Below are positions 26,119 to 35,571 of a DNA stretch of 64,000 nucleotides, in pieces. This stretch comes from Granulicella aggregans. Lineage in GTDB: Bacteria; Acidobacteriota; Terriglobia; Terriglobales; Acidobacteriaceae. The notes beneath the pieces were generated by a model, which was given only the letters and a program-made list of their open reading frames with translations, ran no database searches and was not told the origin of the DNA. The stretch spans positions 2,108,001 to 2,172,000 of the forward strand of contig NZ_JAGSYE010000001.1 in assembly GCF_025685565.1 (NCBI RefSeq), in the 5' to 3' direction. How positions within the stretch are numbered: position 1 is the stretch's first letter; each line of letters begins with the position of its first letter. The translations under genes and the position numbers were made by a program.

Positions 26119-29100
26119 GTGAACTTCTTTAGAGGCTGTTCGACGCACGGGCATTTGATCGGCAGCACGAGATCAGCTATTTCAAAAGCAATTCTTTTAC
26201 TCTTCCTCGTCGCATCCGCGGCGATGGCGCACGGACAATCCACGTTCGGCAGCATGCGCGGTACAGTGCAGGATTCGACTGGGGCAGCGATTCCCGGCAC
26301 GCATCTGACGCTGCACAGCATGGATGAGAACACCGATCGCGCTGTCGACACCGATACCGACGGCAACTTCGTCTTCGAGAATGTGAAGGCCGGCAAGTAC
26401 AGTCTGCGCGCGCATCGCGACGGATTCGCGGATACAGTTGTTTCGGGCATCTCGATTGAGGCACGGCAGGACCTGCGTATTCCCACCACGATGAATGTGG
26501 CCGCAGAGACCACGACGGTCGAGGTGACCTCGGGCGCCGACCAGATCAATTCGGAGAATGCGACGCTCGGTGATTCGAAGACCAACATTGAGATGACGCA
26601 GCTTCCGCTAAACAATCGCGCGACGACGACGAGTCCGCTTGGTTCGCTGGCTCTCTCGCCCAATGTGCAGACGGACAGTTCAGGCAACATCGCCCTTGGC
26701 GGCGCAAGTTCTTCGATGGTGAACTTCTCGGTCGACGGCATCTCAACGGCGAACGTTCGTCAGAACGGTGCGCTGCAGGACGCCTATCCTTCGCAGGAAG
26801 GTATTGCCGCTGTGAAGGTGACAGCGTTCAACAATAGCGCCGAGTTCTCGCAGATTGGCGATGTTACCTTCACTACGAAGAACGGCACCAACCATATCCA
26901 TGGCAGCGCCTTCGAGTATCTGCAGAACCAGGCTCTGGATGCGAACCCTTATGGCTTTGATGGCAAGGCTCCAAAGAAGTTCAACACGTTTGGATTCTCA
27001 CTGAATGGACCCGTCGTTGTTCCGTACCTCTACGACGGACACAGCAAGACGTTCTTCTTTGCGGACTACGAAGGGAATCGTCGCAGCACGGCGACGCTGC
27101 AGCAGTTCGTTGTGCCGACAGTGAAGGACCGCGCGGGCGATCTCTCCGACATTGGCGGTCCGCAGATCGCAGCGTCTCAGGTCAGTCCCACGGCAAAGGC
27201 TGTGCTGAACTATATCCCGCTGCCGAACGTGGGTGATGGATCCACTGCGAGCACGATCAACTACACGAACTTTCAGTCCACGCCCGCGAGAACGGATGGC
27301 GCCGACCTTCGCCTGGACCAGACGATTTCGAAGAAACAGTCCGCGTACGCGCGTTTCAGCCGCAAGAACATCACGGCAGACTATGCGAACCCCTTCCTGC
27401 CCAACGATATCGACTCTATCCACAACCGCAGCCTGCTGGTGTCGCATACTTACACCATCACGCCCAAACTGCTGAACGAGTTTCGTTTTGGGTTCACCAA
27501 TGTCACTACAAGCGTGGACTTTCCTATCCAAGGTTCCGAGGCGCTGAGCCAGTTGGACCTGACGGGGGTTGATATCAGCCAACACCCGCTGACTCATGCG
27601 TTCCCGACCTTCAACTTCAATGCAGGGACGAACTTCACTCCGATCGGCCGCGACAAGGCTGGCGTGACGCAGTCGAAGACGCTGCAGTTCAGCGACAACG
27701 TCACCTACACCCTGGGCAAGCACACGCTGAAAGCTGGCCTTGATGTGCGGCATGTGCGGTACTTCGACCTGGAGAGCTTTGCCCCGGCGTTCGCCTCGGA
27801 TGACTTTGGCAGCTTCACCTTCCAACCGAACTTCACGGGGAACGCGTTTGGAGACTTCCTTGAAGGTGCTCCAACCACGCTGAACTTCGCTGTATCCAGC
27901 CCTGATGTAGGTGGCACCGCGAACCAGTACAGCATCTTCGCCCAAGATGAGTTCCAACTGAGCAGCCGCATCACGTTGAGCTATGGCCTTCGCTGGCAGA
28001 TTCTGCCTGGCTTCCAGGAGGATGGCGGCAACCTTGCGAACTTCGACCAGAAGAACAATGCGATCGTCGTTCCCGATTCACTGGCGGCGTACCTGACCGC
28101 CCAAAACATCACATCGTCGAATGTGGCGTTCCAACAGTCCTTCAACGCATGCAATCTGAACGTCAACAGCCTGCCTTGCACGAAGTATCTGACGGCGAGC
28201 CAGGACCACCTGCCGCAGAGTCTTCGCAATACTTACAAGGGCAACTTCCAGCCTCGGGTGTCCATTGCCTATCGGCCCTTCAACGATACGAAGACCGTGT
28301 TGCGGGCGGGCTTTGGCATCTACACCATGACGAACCTCGGACCATTGTCGTTCAACAACAGCGGTAACCCGACTTCGAACCTGCACACCTACTCCAACGT
28401 GAATACGGCTGGCGCGAACACGCCGCAGATCGTCTTCCCAAACACTGCGCCCCCAAGCACTACGGTGCAGATTGGCGGCGGCGGTCTTGACCAGGGAGTG
28501 GACCCGAACTTCCGCGATCCGCAGGCGAATCAGTGGAACGTTACCGTGGAGCGCGAGTTGACCAGCGCCACGGCGGTGCGTGCCAGCTACGTGGGTATGC
28601 ATACCTACCGGCTGAGCATCACCGAGGACCTGAACCAGATCCCGGCGAGCACCACGCCGTTCACGACGACGGCAACAAGCCCTTACGTCGATCCGCGTTC
28701 GCCCTATACCAACTGGCTCGAGCTTTACACCACGCTGAACGCTGGCGAGTCCAACTATCACGCCTTTGAAGTAGAGGCGACCCATCGCATGCAGCATGGG
28801 CTCTACTACGAAGCAAATTACACCTACGCCAAGAACGTGGCTGACAACCAGGGCGATGCTCCCAGCTCCTTTGCTAGCGAGGTGAACTACGGTCTGCCGA
28901 TCACGGATCGTTTCAATATCAAGAGGAACCTGGGTAATGTGGAGGGCACTCGCCGCAACCGGATGCTGCTCACGGGCGTCTATCAGCTCCCGTTCGGCAG
29001 CGGACGGAAGTACATGAACGCAAATCGCCTGACGGACGCCGTGATCGGTGGCTGGGACGTGACCACCATTGCGCTGCTGGAGACGGGCCCATGGCTCACG

Positions 29101-29508
29101 CCCAGCATCAGCAGCTCCGCGGACCAATCGAACACGAACGTGGTGAACCGTGGCGCTCTGCTCCGTCCGGATCGTGTACCGAACGGGACGGATGGAGCCG
29201 TGACGTACGACGGGCAATCGTTCATGGCTACTCCCGTCGGCGCCGGCAGGTTTGGCAACGCAGGAGTTGGTGTTCTCCAGGGGCCGGGAACGGCGACGGT
29301 GAGCCTGGGCGTGGCGAAGCAGTTCCTGGTGACGGAGCGGGTGCATGCACGGTTCGAGACGACGTTCACGAACGTCCTGAACCACACCAACTTTGCTCCG
29401 CCGCTTACTGCGATCGACAACTCTCTCTTCGGGCAGTTGACGGGGCCGCAGACGGCGGAAAACGCGGGGAACAGGGCTGGACAGGCGGCTCTCAGAATTG
29501 ATTTCTAG
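26119..29508 (+). CDS. Oar-like TonB-dependent receptor with carboxypeptidase-regulatory N-terminal domain
   Basis: A 1129-residue outer-membrane protein starting at a GTG. A signal peptide ends near AHGQSTFG. Residues about 45-125 form the Ig-like carboxypeptidase-regulatory domain (GSMRGTVQDSTGAAIPG ... NFVFENVKAGKYSL), followed by a plug (about 130-250) and a long beta-barrel with many Asn/Thr/aromatic strands. It ends in RIDF, with a terminal aromatic residue as in BAM-inserted barrels. Such proteins are numerous in acidobacteria and probably take up oligosaccharides or other large substrates; ligand unknown. It is divergent from the KdpD-like kinase (115 bases) and closed by a strong terminator, so it is a single-gene unit. 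Confidence 0.92.
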   Translation: MNFFRGCSTHGHLIGSTRSAISKAILLLFLVASAAMAHGQSTFGSMRGTVQDSTGAAIPGTHLTLHSMDENTDRAVDTDTDGNFVFENVKAGKYSLRAHRDGFADTVVSGISIEARQDLRIPTTMNVAAETTTVEVTSGADQINSENATLGDSKTNIEMTQLPLNNRATTTSPLGSLALSPNVQTDSSGNIALGGASSSMVNFSVDGISTANVRQNGALQDAYPSQEGIAAVKVTAFNNSAEFSQIGDVTFTTKNGTNHIHGSAFEYLQNQALDANPYGFDGKAPKKFNTFGFSLNGPVVVPYLYDGHSKTFFFADYEGNRRSTATLQQFVVPTVKDRAGDLSDIGGPQIAASQVSPTAKAVLNYIPLPNVGDGSTASTINYTNFQSTPARTDGADLRLDQTISKKQSAYARFSRKNITADYANPFLPNDIDSIHNRSLLVSHTYTITPKLLNEFRFGFTNVTTSVDFPIQGSEALSQLDLTGVDISQHPLTHAFPTFNFNAGTNFTPIGRDKAGVTQSKTLQFSDNVTYTLGKHTLKAGLDVRHVRYFDLESFAPAFASDDFGSFTFQPNFTGNAFGDFLEGAPTTLNFAVSSPDVGGTANQYSIFAQDEFQLSSRITLSYGLRWQILPGFQEDGGNLANFDQKNNAIVVPDSLAAYLTAQNITSSNVAFQQSFNACNLNVNSLPCTKYLTASQDHLPQSLRNTYKGNFQPRVSIAYRPFNDTKTVLRAGFGIYTMTNLGPLSFNNSGNPTSNLHTYSNVNTAGANTPQIVFPNTAPPSTTVQIGGGGLDQGVDPNFRDPQANQWNVTVERELTSATAVRASYVGMHTYRLSITEDLNQIPASTTPFTTTATSPYVDPRSPYTNWLELYTTLNAGESNYHAFEVEATHRMQHGLYYEANYTYAKNVADNQGDAPSSFASEVNYGLPITDRFNIKRNLGNVEGTRRNRMLLTGVYQLPFGSGRKYMNANRLTDAVIGGWDVTTIALLETGPWLTPSISSSADQSNTNVVNRGALLRPDRVPNGTDGAVTYDGQSFMATPVGAGRFGNAGVGVLQGPGTATVSLGVAKQFLVTERVHARFETTFTNVLNHTNFAPPLTAIDNSLFGQLTGPQTAENAGNRAGQAALRIDF

Positions 29509-29545
29509 ATTTTGGGATTGCCGGAACAGCGGCGGACAAAAAGGA

Positions 29546-29569
29546 TGGCCCGGCAGCGATGCCGGGCCA
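29546..29569. terminator. Strong hairpin between the TonB receptor and a convergent small gene
   Basis: Perfect 10-bp stem TGGCCCGGCA / TGCCGGGCCA with loop GCGA. A T-run (TTTTTT) appears 12 bases later on the plus strand. Confidence 0.8.
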
Positions 29570-29593
29570 ACTCATAAAGGTTTTTTCGAAAAG

Positions 29594-29947
29594 CTATACA
29601 GTAGCGTCCGCGACCTTGTTCTTGGTGCCGCCGTGGAACCACTGGCGCAGGCGCGTGGCAAAGGGGATGATCTCCGCGCCTTCACGGTAGACGCTCAGGT
29701 TGGCGGTCAGGAGGATGGCCAGGGCTTCGCGCTCGGCTGGACTGGTCTCTTCCTGCTTCACCAGCCGTGAATCGAGCAGGTATTCGATCGCATGGCTGAC
29801 GGTCATAAGGGCTGTGCCCTGCTCGCGGGTGCGGCAGCGGCGCAATGTGGTTGTGGCGGAGGAACCGGCGCTTTGGCCGAGTGTGGTCTCCGTCGCTTCG
29901 TTGAACCCGGCAGTGAGGTCCCGCAGGGTTAGGCTTGCCAAATCCAT
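29594..29947 (-). CDS. Hypothetical protein, 117 residues
   Basis: Starts at an ATG (29947) with GGAG nine bases upstream; a TTG five codons earlier in the same frame is an alternative start. The sequence (MDLASLTLRDLTAGFNEATE ...) is mainly helical with a basic central part, no cysteine pair, no signal peptide and no membrane segment. I recognise no family. It is convergent with the TonB receptor and divergent from coaBC, with a 206-base AT-rich gap toward coaBC. Confidence 0.5.
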   Translation of the reverse strand: MDLASLTLRDLTAGFNEATETTLGQSAGSSATTTLRRCRTREQGTALMTVSHAIEYLLDSRLVKQEETSPAEREALAILLTANLSVYREGAEIIPFATRLRQWFHGGTKNKVADATV

Positions 29948-30153
29948 CTTCAGACGCTCCAACGTGAACAGGGCATATTCACAAAACGCCTTATAGTAAA
30001 CGCTTAACTAGACGATTGGCGAGGGTTTCAGAGTTTTTTTAGAAATTTATTTTGTTTCCGGAAAACTTTTTGGAAGATTGCTGCATCCCGTCTTGAAACC
30101 GGTAAAAATGAACCATTTTCGGTGCACTTTGTCGCCTGTGAGAACATCGTTGG

Positions 30154-31437
30154 GTGGGTATGAACTCTAAAATCGAGCTGGGAAAGGCCCAACGGCGGAA
30201 GGTGACCGTCGGAGTTTCGGGCGGCATTGCGGCCTACAAGGCGCTTGACCTGGTTCGCGCGCTGCAAAGAGCAGGGCTGGATCCCCATGTGGTGATGACA
30301 CGGTCGGCGGAGAAGTTCGTGACGCCGCTCACTTTTGCGGCGATCACGGGGCATAAGGTCATCACAAGTCTGTGGGCGAAGCCGGGATCGGCTGCGGAAG
30401 CTCAGGAGAGTACGCTGGACTCCGCCATTGAGCACATCGCGGAGGCGCAGACGACGGAACTGCTGATCGTGGCCCCGGCTACTGCCAATACCCTGGCGAA
30501 GTTCGCGCGCGGAGTGGCAAACGACTTCCTTTCGACCTTGTATCTGGCGACCAAGGCTCCGGTGCTGCTCGCTCCGGCGATGAACGTGAATATGTGGGAG
30601 CATCCGGCGACACAGGCCAATGTTCGGCTGCTGGAGGAGCGCGGAGCGACGATTATTGCTCCGGGTAGCGGCTATCTGGCCTGCGGGATGACCGGTAGTG
30701 GCCGACTGGCGGAGACACCGTGCCTGGTGGAGGCGGTGCTGAAGGTGCTGGACCAGCGGAAGGATCTGGCCGGAGAGACGATTCTGATCACCGCGGGCGG
30801 GACGCGAGAGGCGATCGATCCAGTGCGTTTTCTCGGCAATCGTTCGAGCGGAAAGATGGGCTATGCTCTGGCGCGGGCAGCGCGTGAGCGGGGAGCACGG
30901 GTGATTTTGATCTCCGCCCCGACTGCGCTGGCGGTGCCTGCGGACTGCGAAGTTGTTCCAGTCATTTCGGCAAGCGAGATGCGCGCGGCGGCAATGCAGC
31001 ATCTGGCGCAGGCGACTGTGGTGATTGGCGCGGCTGCGGTCTCGGACTTCCGGCCGGCGACGGTTGCCACAGAGAAGCTGCGGCGCAGCGGGCCGATGAC
31101 CCTTCAGCTTGAGCCGACTGAAGATATCCTCGCCGAGGTTGGCCGGCGCCGGGCTCCCGGGACAGTTTTGATCGCGTTCGCGGCGGAGACTGATTCGGAG
31201 AATGCTGTCGAGAATGGGCGCGAGAAGCTGCTGCGGAAGGGCGCCGACGCGATTGTGGTGAACGATGTTTCGCTGCCGGGGCTGGGTTTCGACTCCGAGT
31301 CCAACGCCGCGACATTGCTGACGTTGGAGGGTGAGGTAGATCTACCGCCCATGAGTAAGTACGCGCTCGCGGGGCGCATTCTTGATTGTTTCGTGGAGTT
31401 GCGGGCGGCGACCTCAGCGCGGCTGAGCACGGTGTAA
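30154..31437 (+). CDS. coaBC: Bifunctional phosphopantothenoylcysteine decarboxylase / phosphopantothenate-cysteine ligase
   Basis: A 427-residue CoaBC (Dfp), which makes 4'-phosphopantetheine from 4'-phosphopantothenate and cysteine. The FMN-binding decarboxylase half (about 1-200) starts VTVGVSGGIAAYKALDLV and contains the catalytic His in SAIEHI, ATANTLAKFARGVANDFLS, PAMNVNMWEHP, and the Cys of SGYLACGMTGSGRL. The CTP-using ligase half begins ILITAGGTREAIDPVRFLGN with RSSGKMG. All key residues are present. The start may be at residue 1 or at residue 3 (second Met). panB follows 122 bases after the stop, making a local pantothenate/CoA group. Confidence 0.96.
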   Translation: MGMNSKIELGKAQRRKVTVGVSGGIAAYKALDLVRALQRAGLDPHVVMTRSAEKFVTPLTFAAITGHKVITSLWAKPGSAAEAQESTLDSAIEHIAEAQTTELLIVAPATANTLAKFARGVANDFLSTLYLATKAPVLLAPAMNVNMWEHPATQANVRLLEERGATIIAPGSGYLACGMTGSGRLAETPCLVEAVLKVLDQRKDLAGETILITAGGTREAIDPVRFLGNRSSGKMGYALARAARERGARVILISAPTALAVPADCEVVPVISASEMRAAAMQHLAQATVVIGAAAVSDFRPATVATEKLRRSGPMTLQLEPTEDILAEVGRRRAPGTVLIAFAAETDSENAVENGREKLLRKGADAIVVNDVSLPGLGFDSESNAATLLTLEGEVDLPPMSKYALAGRILDCFVELRAATSARLSTV

Positions 31438-31559
31438 CGCTTGCCACGAGACTTGCATAAGGGGTAGTCTCAATCTCGGTGATTGGCGGTATCCGGCCAA
31501 AGTCGCACACGCCTCCCGGCGAGCGACACGCGGTGGAACTGCACTGGGAGTCCACCGAG

Positions 31560-32447
31560 ATGAGCCTTACTACGTTTGATCCAGAAGGATCTGCTGGAAT
31601 CAAGCAGGCCAGTGGCAGCGCGGCGACCGCAAAGGTGACCGTACCTTCGCTTCAGCAGAAGAAAGAACTTCGCAACCCCATTACAGCCGTTACAGCTTAC
31701 GACTACGCGACCGCGAGGTTGATCGACGAGGCCGGCCTTGACGTGATCCTGGTGGGCGACTCGCTTGCCATGGTGATGCAGGGGCAGCCGGACACGCTCG
31801 CCATCACGATGGACGAGATGCTCGTCTACACGCGCGGCGTTCGCAGGGCGGTGAAGCGTGCCCTGGTGGTTGCAGACATGCCCTTTGGCAGCTACCAGAC
31901 CGATGAGCGCGATGGCGTTGCAAACGCCATCCGGTTTGTGAAAGAGGCCGGAGCCGAGGCCGTGAAGATTGAAGGCGGAGCGAACCGGGCATCGCTTGTC
32001 CGCCGACTGACCGATGCCGAGATTCCTGTGATGGGACATATCGGGTTGACGCCTCAGTCGGTGCACCGCATGGGGGGCTACAAGGTGCAGGGGAAGACAC
32101 TTGCAGCCGTCGATCGTCTTCGGGGAGACGCCCTGGCCTTGCAGGAGGCCGGATGCTTCTCCCTTGTGCTGGAGGGGATGCCGCGCGAGTTGGGGACGAT
32201 TCTTTCGGCAGAGCTCGAGATTCCTACGATTGGGATCGGAGCGGGGCCGGACACGGACGGGCAGATTCTGGTGCTGCACGATATGCTGTCGCTGACGTTT
32301 GCGCCGCCAGCGAAGTTCGTCAGGCGGTATGCGGATATCGGGACCAGTATCCGGGCGGCGATCGGGGAGTACAAGCAGGATGTCGAATCGCGCAGCTTCC
32401 CGAGCGAGGCAGAGAGCTACCATCTGCCCACGGGAGTACAGCTTTAG
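31560..32447 (+). CDS. panB: 3-methyl-2-oxobutanoate hydroxymethyltransferase (ketopantoate hydroxymethyltransferase)
   Basis: PanB converts 2-oxoisovalerate and methylene-tetrahydrofolate to ketopantoate. Motifs: TAYDYATARLIDEAG, ILVGDSLAMVMQG (metal-binding Asp), ADMPFGSY, EAVKIEGG, GHIGLTPQSVH, and PTIGIGAG. I start at the ATG at 31560 (295 residues), nine bases after GGGAG; the first 35 residues are variable and homology proper begins near VTVPSLQQKKE. An open frame reaching upstream to 31479 is not conserved in style. panC follows after six bases, so the two are coupled. Confidence 0.95.
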   Translation: MSLTTFDPEGSAGIKQASGSAATAKVTVPSLQQKKELRNPITAVTAYDYATARLIDEAGLDVILVGDSLAMVMQGQPDTLAITMDEMLVYTRGVRRAVKRALVVADMPFGSYQTDERDGVANAIRFVKEAGAEAVKIEGGANRASLVRRLTDAEIPVMGHIGLTPQSVHRMGGYKVQGKTLAAVDRLRGDALALQEAGCFSLVLEGMPRELGTILSAELEIPTIGIGAGPDTDGQILVLHDMLSLTFAPPAKFVRRYADIGTSIRAAIGEYKQDVESRSFPSEAESYHLPTGVQL

Positions 32448-32453
32448 CCATCG

Positions 32454-33293
32454 ATGCAGATCATCAGGACAATCGAGGAGATGCAGCGGTTGGCTCGGGG
32501 GCTGGGTCGCAAAGGGACGGTAGGACTCGTCCCGACGATGGGAGCGCTGCATGAGGGACACCTGTCGCTGGTGCGGCGCGCACGAAGCGAGTGCGATGCG
32601 GTGGTTGCGACGATCTTTGTGAACCCGCTGCAGTTTGGGGCCAACGAGGATCTCGACAAGTATCCACGGACCTTTGAGTCGGACTGCGAACAACTGGAGC
32701 GGGAGCAGGTAGATCTTCTCTTTGCGCCTGCACCGGAGGAGATGTATCGCTCTGGCGCAACGACGATCGTCGACGTTGGCGCGATAGGGACACGATTGGA
32801 TGGCGCGTCCCGTCCGGGGCATTTTGTGGGTGTGGCGACCGTTGTGGCCAAGCTGTTCCACATTGCGATGCCGGACCGGGCTTACTTTGGGCAGAAGGAT
32901 GCCGCGCAGTTGGCGGTGATTCGGCAGATGGCCAGGGACCTCAACTTTCCGCTCGAAGTGGTGGCTTGCCCGATTGTCCGCGATGAGGATGGGCTCGCGC
33001 TGAGTTCGCGGAACAGGTATTTGAGCAGGGAAGCGCGTGGGGCGGCGCTGATTCTCCCGCGGACCCTGGTTGCACTCGCAGAGAAGATTCGTGGAGGAAT
33101 ACGGGACAGCGGGGTCTTGAAGGACTCGCAGATGCGGCTTCTTGAAGGGGCGCGGGACTTCGAGTTAGATTACCTTGCGATTGTCGATCCCGACACGCTG
33201 CTTCCAGTGGCGGAAGCTCTTCCTGGAACATTGATCGCGATTGCGGGGACGGTGGGCGGGACGCGGCTGATCGACAACTTCATTGTGGGCTAG
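32454..33293 (+). CDS. panC: Pantothenate synthetase (pantoate-beta-alanine ligase)
   Basis: A 279-residue PanC, which joins pantoate and beta-alanine with ATP. Signature segments are VPTMGALHEGHLSLVRRA (HIGH-like motif), TIFVNPLQFG, DRAYFGQKDAAQL, and LSSRNRYLS (KMSKS-like). The gene begins six bases after the panB stop. No panD or panE was seen in the window. Length is normal for the family. Confidence 0.97.
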   Translation: MQIIRTIEEMQRLARGLGRKGTVGLVPTMGALHEGHLSLVRRARSECDAVVATIFVNPLQFGANEDLDKYPRTFESDCEQLEREQVDLLFAPAPEEMYRSGATTIVDVGAIGTRLDGASRPGHFVGVATVVAKLFHIAMPDRAYFGQKDAAQLAVIRQMARDLNFPLEVVACPIVRDEDGLALSSRNRYLSREARGAALILPRTLVALAEKIRGGIRDSGVLKDSQMRLLEGARDFELDYLAIVDPDTLLPVAEALPGTLIAIAGTVGGTRLIDNFIVG

Positions 33294-33397
33294 GACTGTC
33301 CTGCCGGACGGGCCCGCTTCGCGCTGTGGCGATCACTTCGTGACTTGTAGTCCGCTTCGCGGGGTGGTTCGGGGCGACCGTGAGATACTTAAGCGAC

Positions 33398-34102
33398 ATG
33401 TACAAGCGAGTTCTCCTCAAGATCTCAGGCGAAGCCCTGGCTGCGGGTAAGGGTTTTGGCATCGACGCGGTATTCATCCACAAAGTAGCGGAAGAGATTG
33501 CGGCGGTCCATGCCCTGGGCTGCGAGATCGGCATCGTGGTCGGAGGAGGGAACTTCTTCCGCGGCGTCGCTCAGCAGGCGATCGATATGGACCGCGTTGC
33601 CGCAGACCACATGGGCATGTTGTCGACCGTGATCAATTCGATTGCGCTGCAGGATGCGATTGAGAAGCGCGGGCTCTACTGCCGGGTGATGTCGGCGATC
33701 GAGATGCACCAGGTCGCAGAGCCCTACATTCGCCGGCGCGCGATGCGTCACCTGGAAAAGGGAAGAATTGTCATCTTCGCGGCGGGCACTGGAAATCCCT
33801 TCTTTTCGACCGATACGGCAGCGAGTCTGCGAGCGATGGAGATCAAGGCTGAGATTCTGCTCAAGGCAACCTCAGTAGACGGTATCTACACTGCCGACCC
33901 CAAGGTCGATGCGACTGCGACCAAGCTCGAGACGCTGACCTACATGGACATCCTGCGGTTAAACCTGCGGGTCATGGATCAGACGGCGGTCTCGCTCTGC
34001 AAGGACAACAATATGCCGATGATGGTCTTCAGCATGCGCGAGCAGGGAAACATTGTGCGCGTGGTCAGCGGAGAGAAGCTGGGTTCGCTGGTCACGGCCT
34101 AG
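33398..34102 (+). CDS. pyrH: UMP kinase
   Basis: A 234-residue PyrH of the amino-acid kinase family, which phosphorylates UMP to UDP. Segments: [48 protein letters not shown], and [10 protein letters not shown] start at the ATG at 33398 ([10 protein letters not shown]) because family N-termini begin here; a GTG at 33380 would add six residues. pyrH usually neighbours tsf and frr, but here it follows panC by 105 bases and no frr is adjacent. Confidence 0.95.
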   Translation: MYKRVLLKISGEALAAGKGFGIDAVFIHKVAEEIAAVHALGCEIGIVVGGGNFFRGVAQQAIDMDRVAADHMGMLSTVINSIALQDAIEKRGLYCRVMSAIEMHQVAEPYIRRRAMRHLEKGRIVIFAAGTGNPFFSTDTAASLRAMEIKAEILLKATSVDGIYTADPKVDATATKLETLTYMDILRLNLRVMDQTAVSLCKDNNMPMMVFSMREQGNIVRVVSGEKLGSLVTA

Positions 34103-34207
34103 CTCTGTGCTTGTCCCCACTGCCTTGTCTTTTACCCAATGTACCCAGATTCGGCGGGCGGCTTTGCGGTCTTTTTGCCTCTTCCGGTCGTCTCATAAGG
34201 AGGCGGC

Positions 34208-35467
34208 GTGGCGCCTGCGTGGGTTCCGTTGCATCCAATCTGCCAGCGCAATCCCTTGATACGGAAACAAACCGTCAATGAGTATGGAAAAGAGCACTGT
34301 AATTTGAGTTCCGCCCCAGCAATCCGAAAGGCCTCCCTCCCGGCGCTCACCGGACTTCGGACTCTTCTGGCCCTCTCGATCGTGTTCTTTCACTTCACGC
34401 CGCCGCACATGTCCGCTGTCGCGCCGATCATCGAGAACGGATACATCTTCGTCGGTTTTTTCTTCCTGATGTCGGGGTACATTCTCTCTTACAACTATGC
34501 CGACCGCGTGAATATGAACAAGCGCGAGTTCTGGCTGGCGCGGTTTTCGCGGCTCTATCCGGTCTACCTGTTCGCGCTGGTGCTTTCGTTCCAGATGCTG
34601 CGGAACGAGTGGAGCGCCCGCTCGCACACGGAGTTCTGGCAGGGTGTGCTGCTGACTCCCTTCCTGTTGCAGGGATGGTTGCCGAATCTTGCAACGTTCT
34701 GGAATACGGTGGCCTGGACGCTCTCCTGCGAGATGATGCTCTACCTTGCGTTTCCGTATCTTATCCGCGTTACGCTGCCGCGGCAGCCGTGGAAGTTGAT
34801 CGCGCTCTTTCTTGGGCTTTGGCTGGCAGGGATGGTTCCACATGTCCTGTATCTGATCTTCAATCCGGACCATCTGTCGGCTCCGGCAGACCGCTATACG
34901 GCGACCTACCTCATGCGCGTCCTCAAGTACACGCCGCCGTCTTATATCTGCACTTTTCTTGCTGGCCTCATTCTCGGGCAGTTGCAATCAGTTCTGACGC
35001 TGCGACGACGCGAGCGGACTGCCATTGCGATGTTAGCTCTTGCGGCCATTGGGGCGGCTCTGTACGTGTTTCTGCCATCGTTACCCTACGTACTGCTTCA
35101 TGGCGGCCTTCTGATGCCTCTGTTTGCGGCTCTGACCATCGGTCTGAGCGGGGTGAATCCTGTCGCAAGCCTCTTTGCTTTCGCGCCCCTGGTCTACGTG
35201 GGTCAGGCGACATTCTGCCTGTATCTGCTGCATTTCAACGCGCTGGTGCTCCTCCAATCGAACCATATTACGGAGAAGCTGCATCTTGAGGCGTACGATC
35301 CCTGGCTCTCCTACGCGGCTGTGATCTTGCTGGCGCTTGCGGCCCATCGCTTTATCGAAGTGCCGGCGCGGAAGTTGATTCTGCGCTCTTTCGGACGGAA
35401 GGAAGCTATCGTAAAGAATGAAGTTGCAGAAGGCGCATTGAGCGAATTGTCCTACAGCCAGAGGTAG
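34208..35467 (+). CDS. Acyltransferase 3 family membrane protein
   Basis: A 419-residue OafA-like protein, second of its type in the window and not closely similar to the one at 7.8 kb. The family start is LTGLRTLLALSIVFFHF with the conserved His, followed by YIFVGFFFLMSGYIL and REFWLARFSRLYPVYL; NTVAWTLSCEMMLYLAFP matches the second motif. About ten helices. The GTG start at 34208 is supported by AAGGAGG five bases before it, giving a hydrophilic N-terminal stretch of about 40 residues. A TTG at 34304 is less likely. Function is probably O-acylation of an extracellular sugar. A strong terminator follows. Confidence 0.85.
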   Translation: MAPAWVPLHPICQRNPLIRKQTVNEYGKEHCNLSSAPAIRKASLPALTGLRTLLALSIVFFHFTPPHMSAVAPIIENGYIFVGFFFLMSGYILSYNYADRVNMNKREFWLARFSRLYPVYLFALVLSFQMLRNEWSARSHTEFWQGVLLTPFLLQGWLPNLATFWNTVAWTLSCEMMLYLAFPYLIRVTLPRQPWKLIALFLGLWLAGMVPHVLYLIFNPDHLSAPADRYTATYLMRVLKYTPPSYICTFLAGLILGQLQSVLTLRRRERTAIAMLALAAIGAALYVFLPSLPYVLLHGGLLMPLFAALTIGLSGVNPVASLFAFAPLVYVGQATFCLYLLHFNALVLLQSNHITEKLHLEAYDPWLSYAAVILLALAAHRFIEVPARKLILRSFGRKEAIVKNEVAEGALSELSYSQR

Positions 35468-35504
35468 AGCGACTGGCGGAAGAAAAGGCAACTTGACAGC
35501 CGTG

Positions 35505-35547
35505 AAAACAGGAATGGCCCCGCAGTTTGCGGGGCCATTCCTGTTTT
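35505..35547. terminator. 20-bp stem bidirectional terminator
   Basis: Arms AAAACAGGAATGGCCCCGCA (35505-35524) and its exact complement (35528-35547) around a 3-base loop. The A-run before and T-run after make it function on both strands. It lies between the acyltransferase (stop 35467) and the convergent propeller lipoprotein (stop 35572). Confidence 0.9.
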
Positions 35548-35571
35548 GCTGCTGCTTTCCGGTGGTTCTAA

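Noticed and set aside
26998-29385. Long minus-strand frames within the first TonB receptor
   Set aside because: Antisense of a receptor that has a signal peptide, regulatory domain and terminal aromatic residue.
31470-32861. A 463-codon minus-strand frame opposite panB-panC
   Set aside because: Both plus-strand genes carry all catalytic motifs; the antisense frame is rich in Arg/His with no domain.
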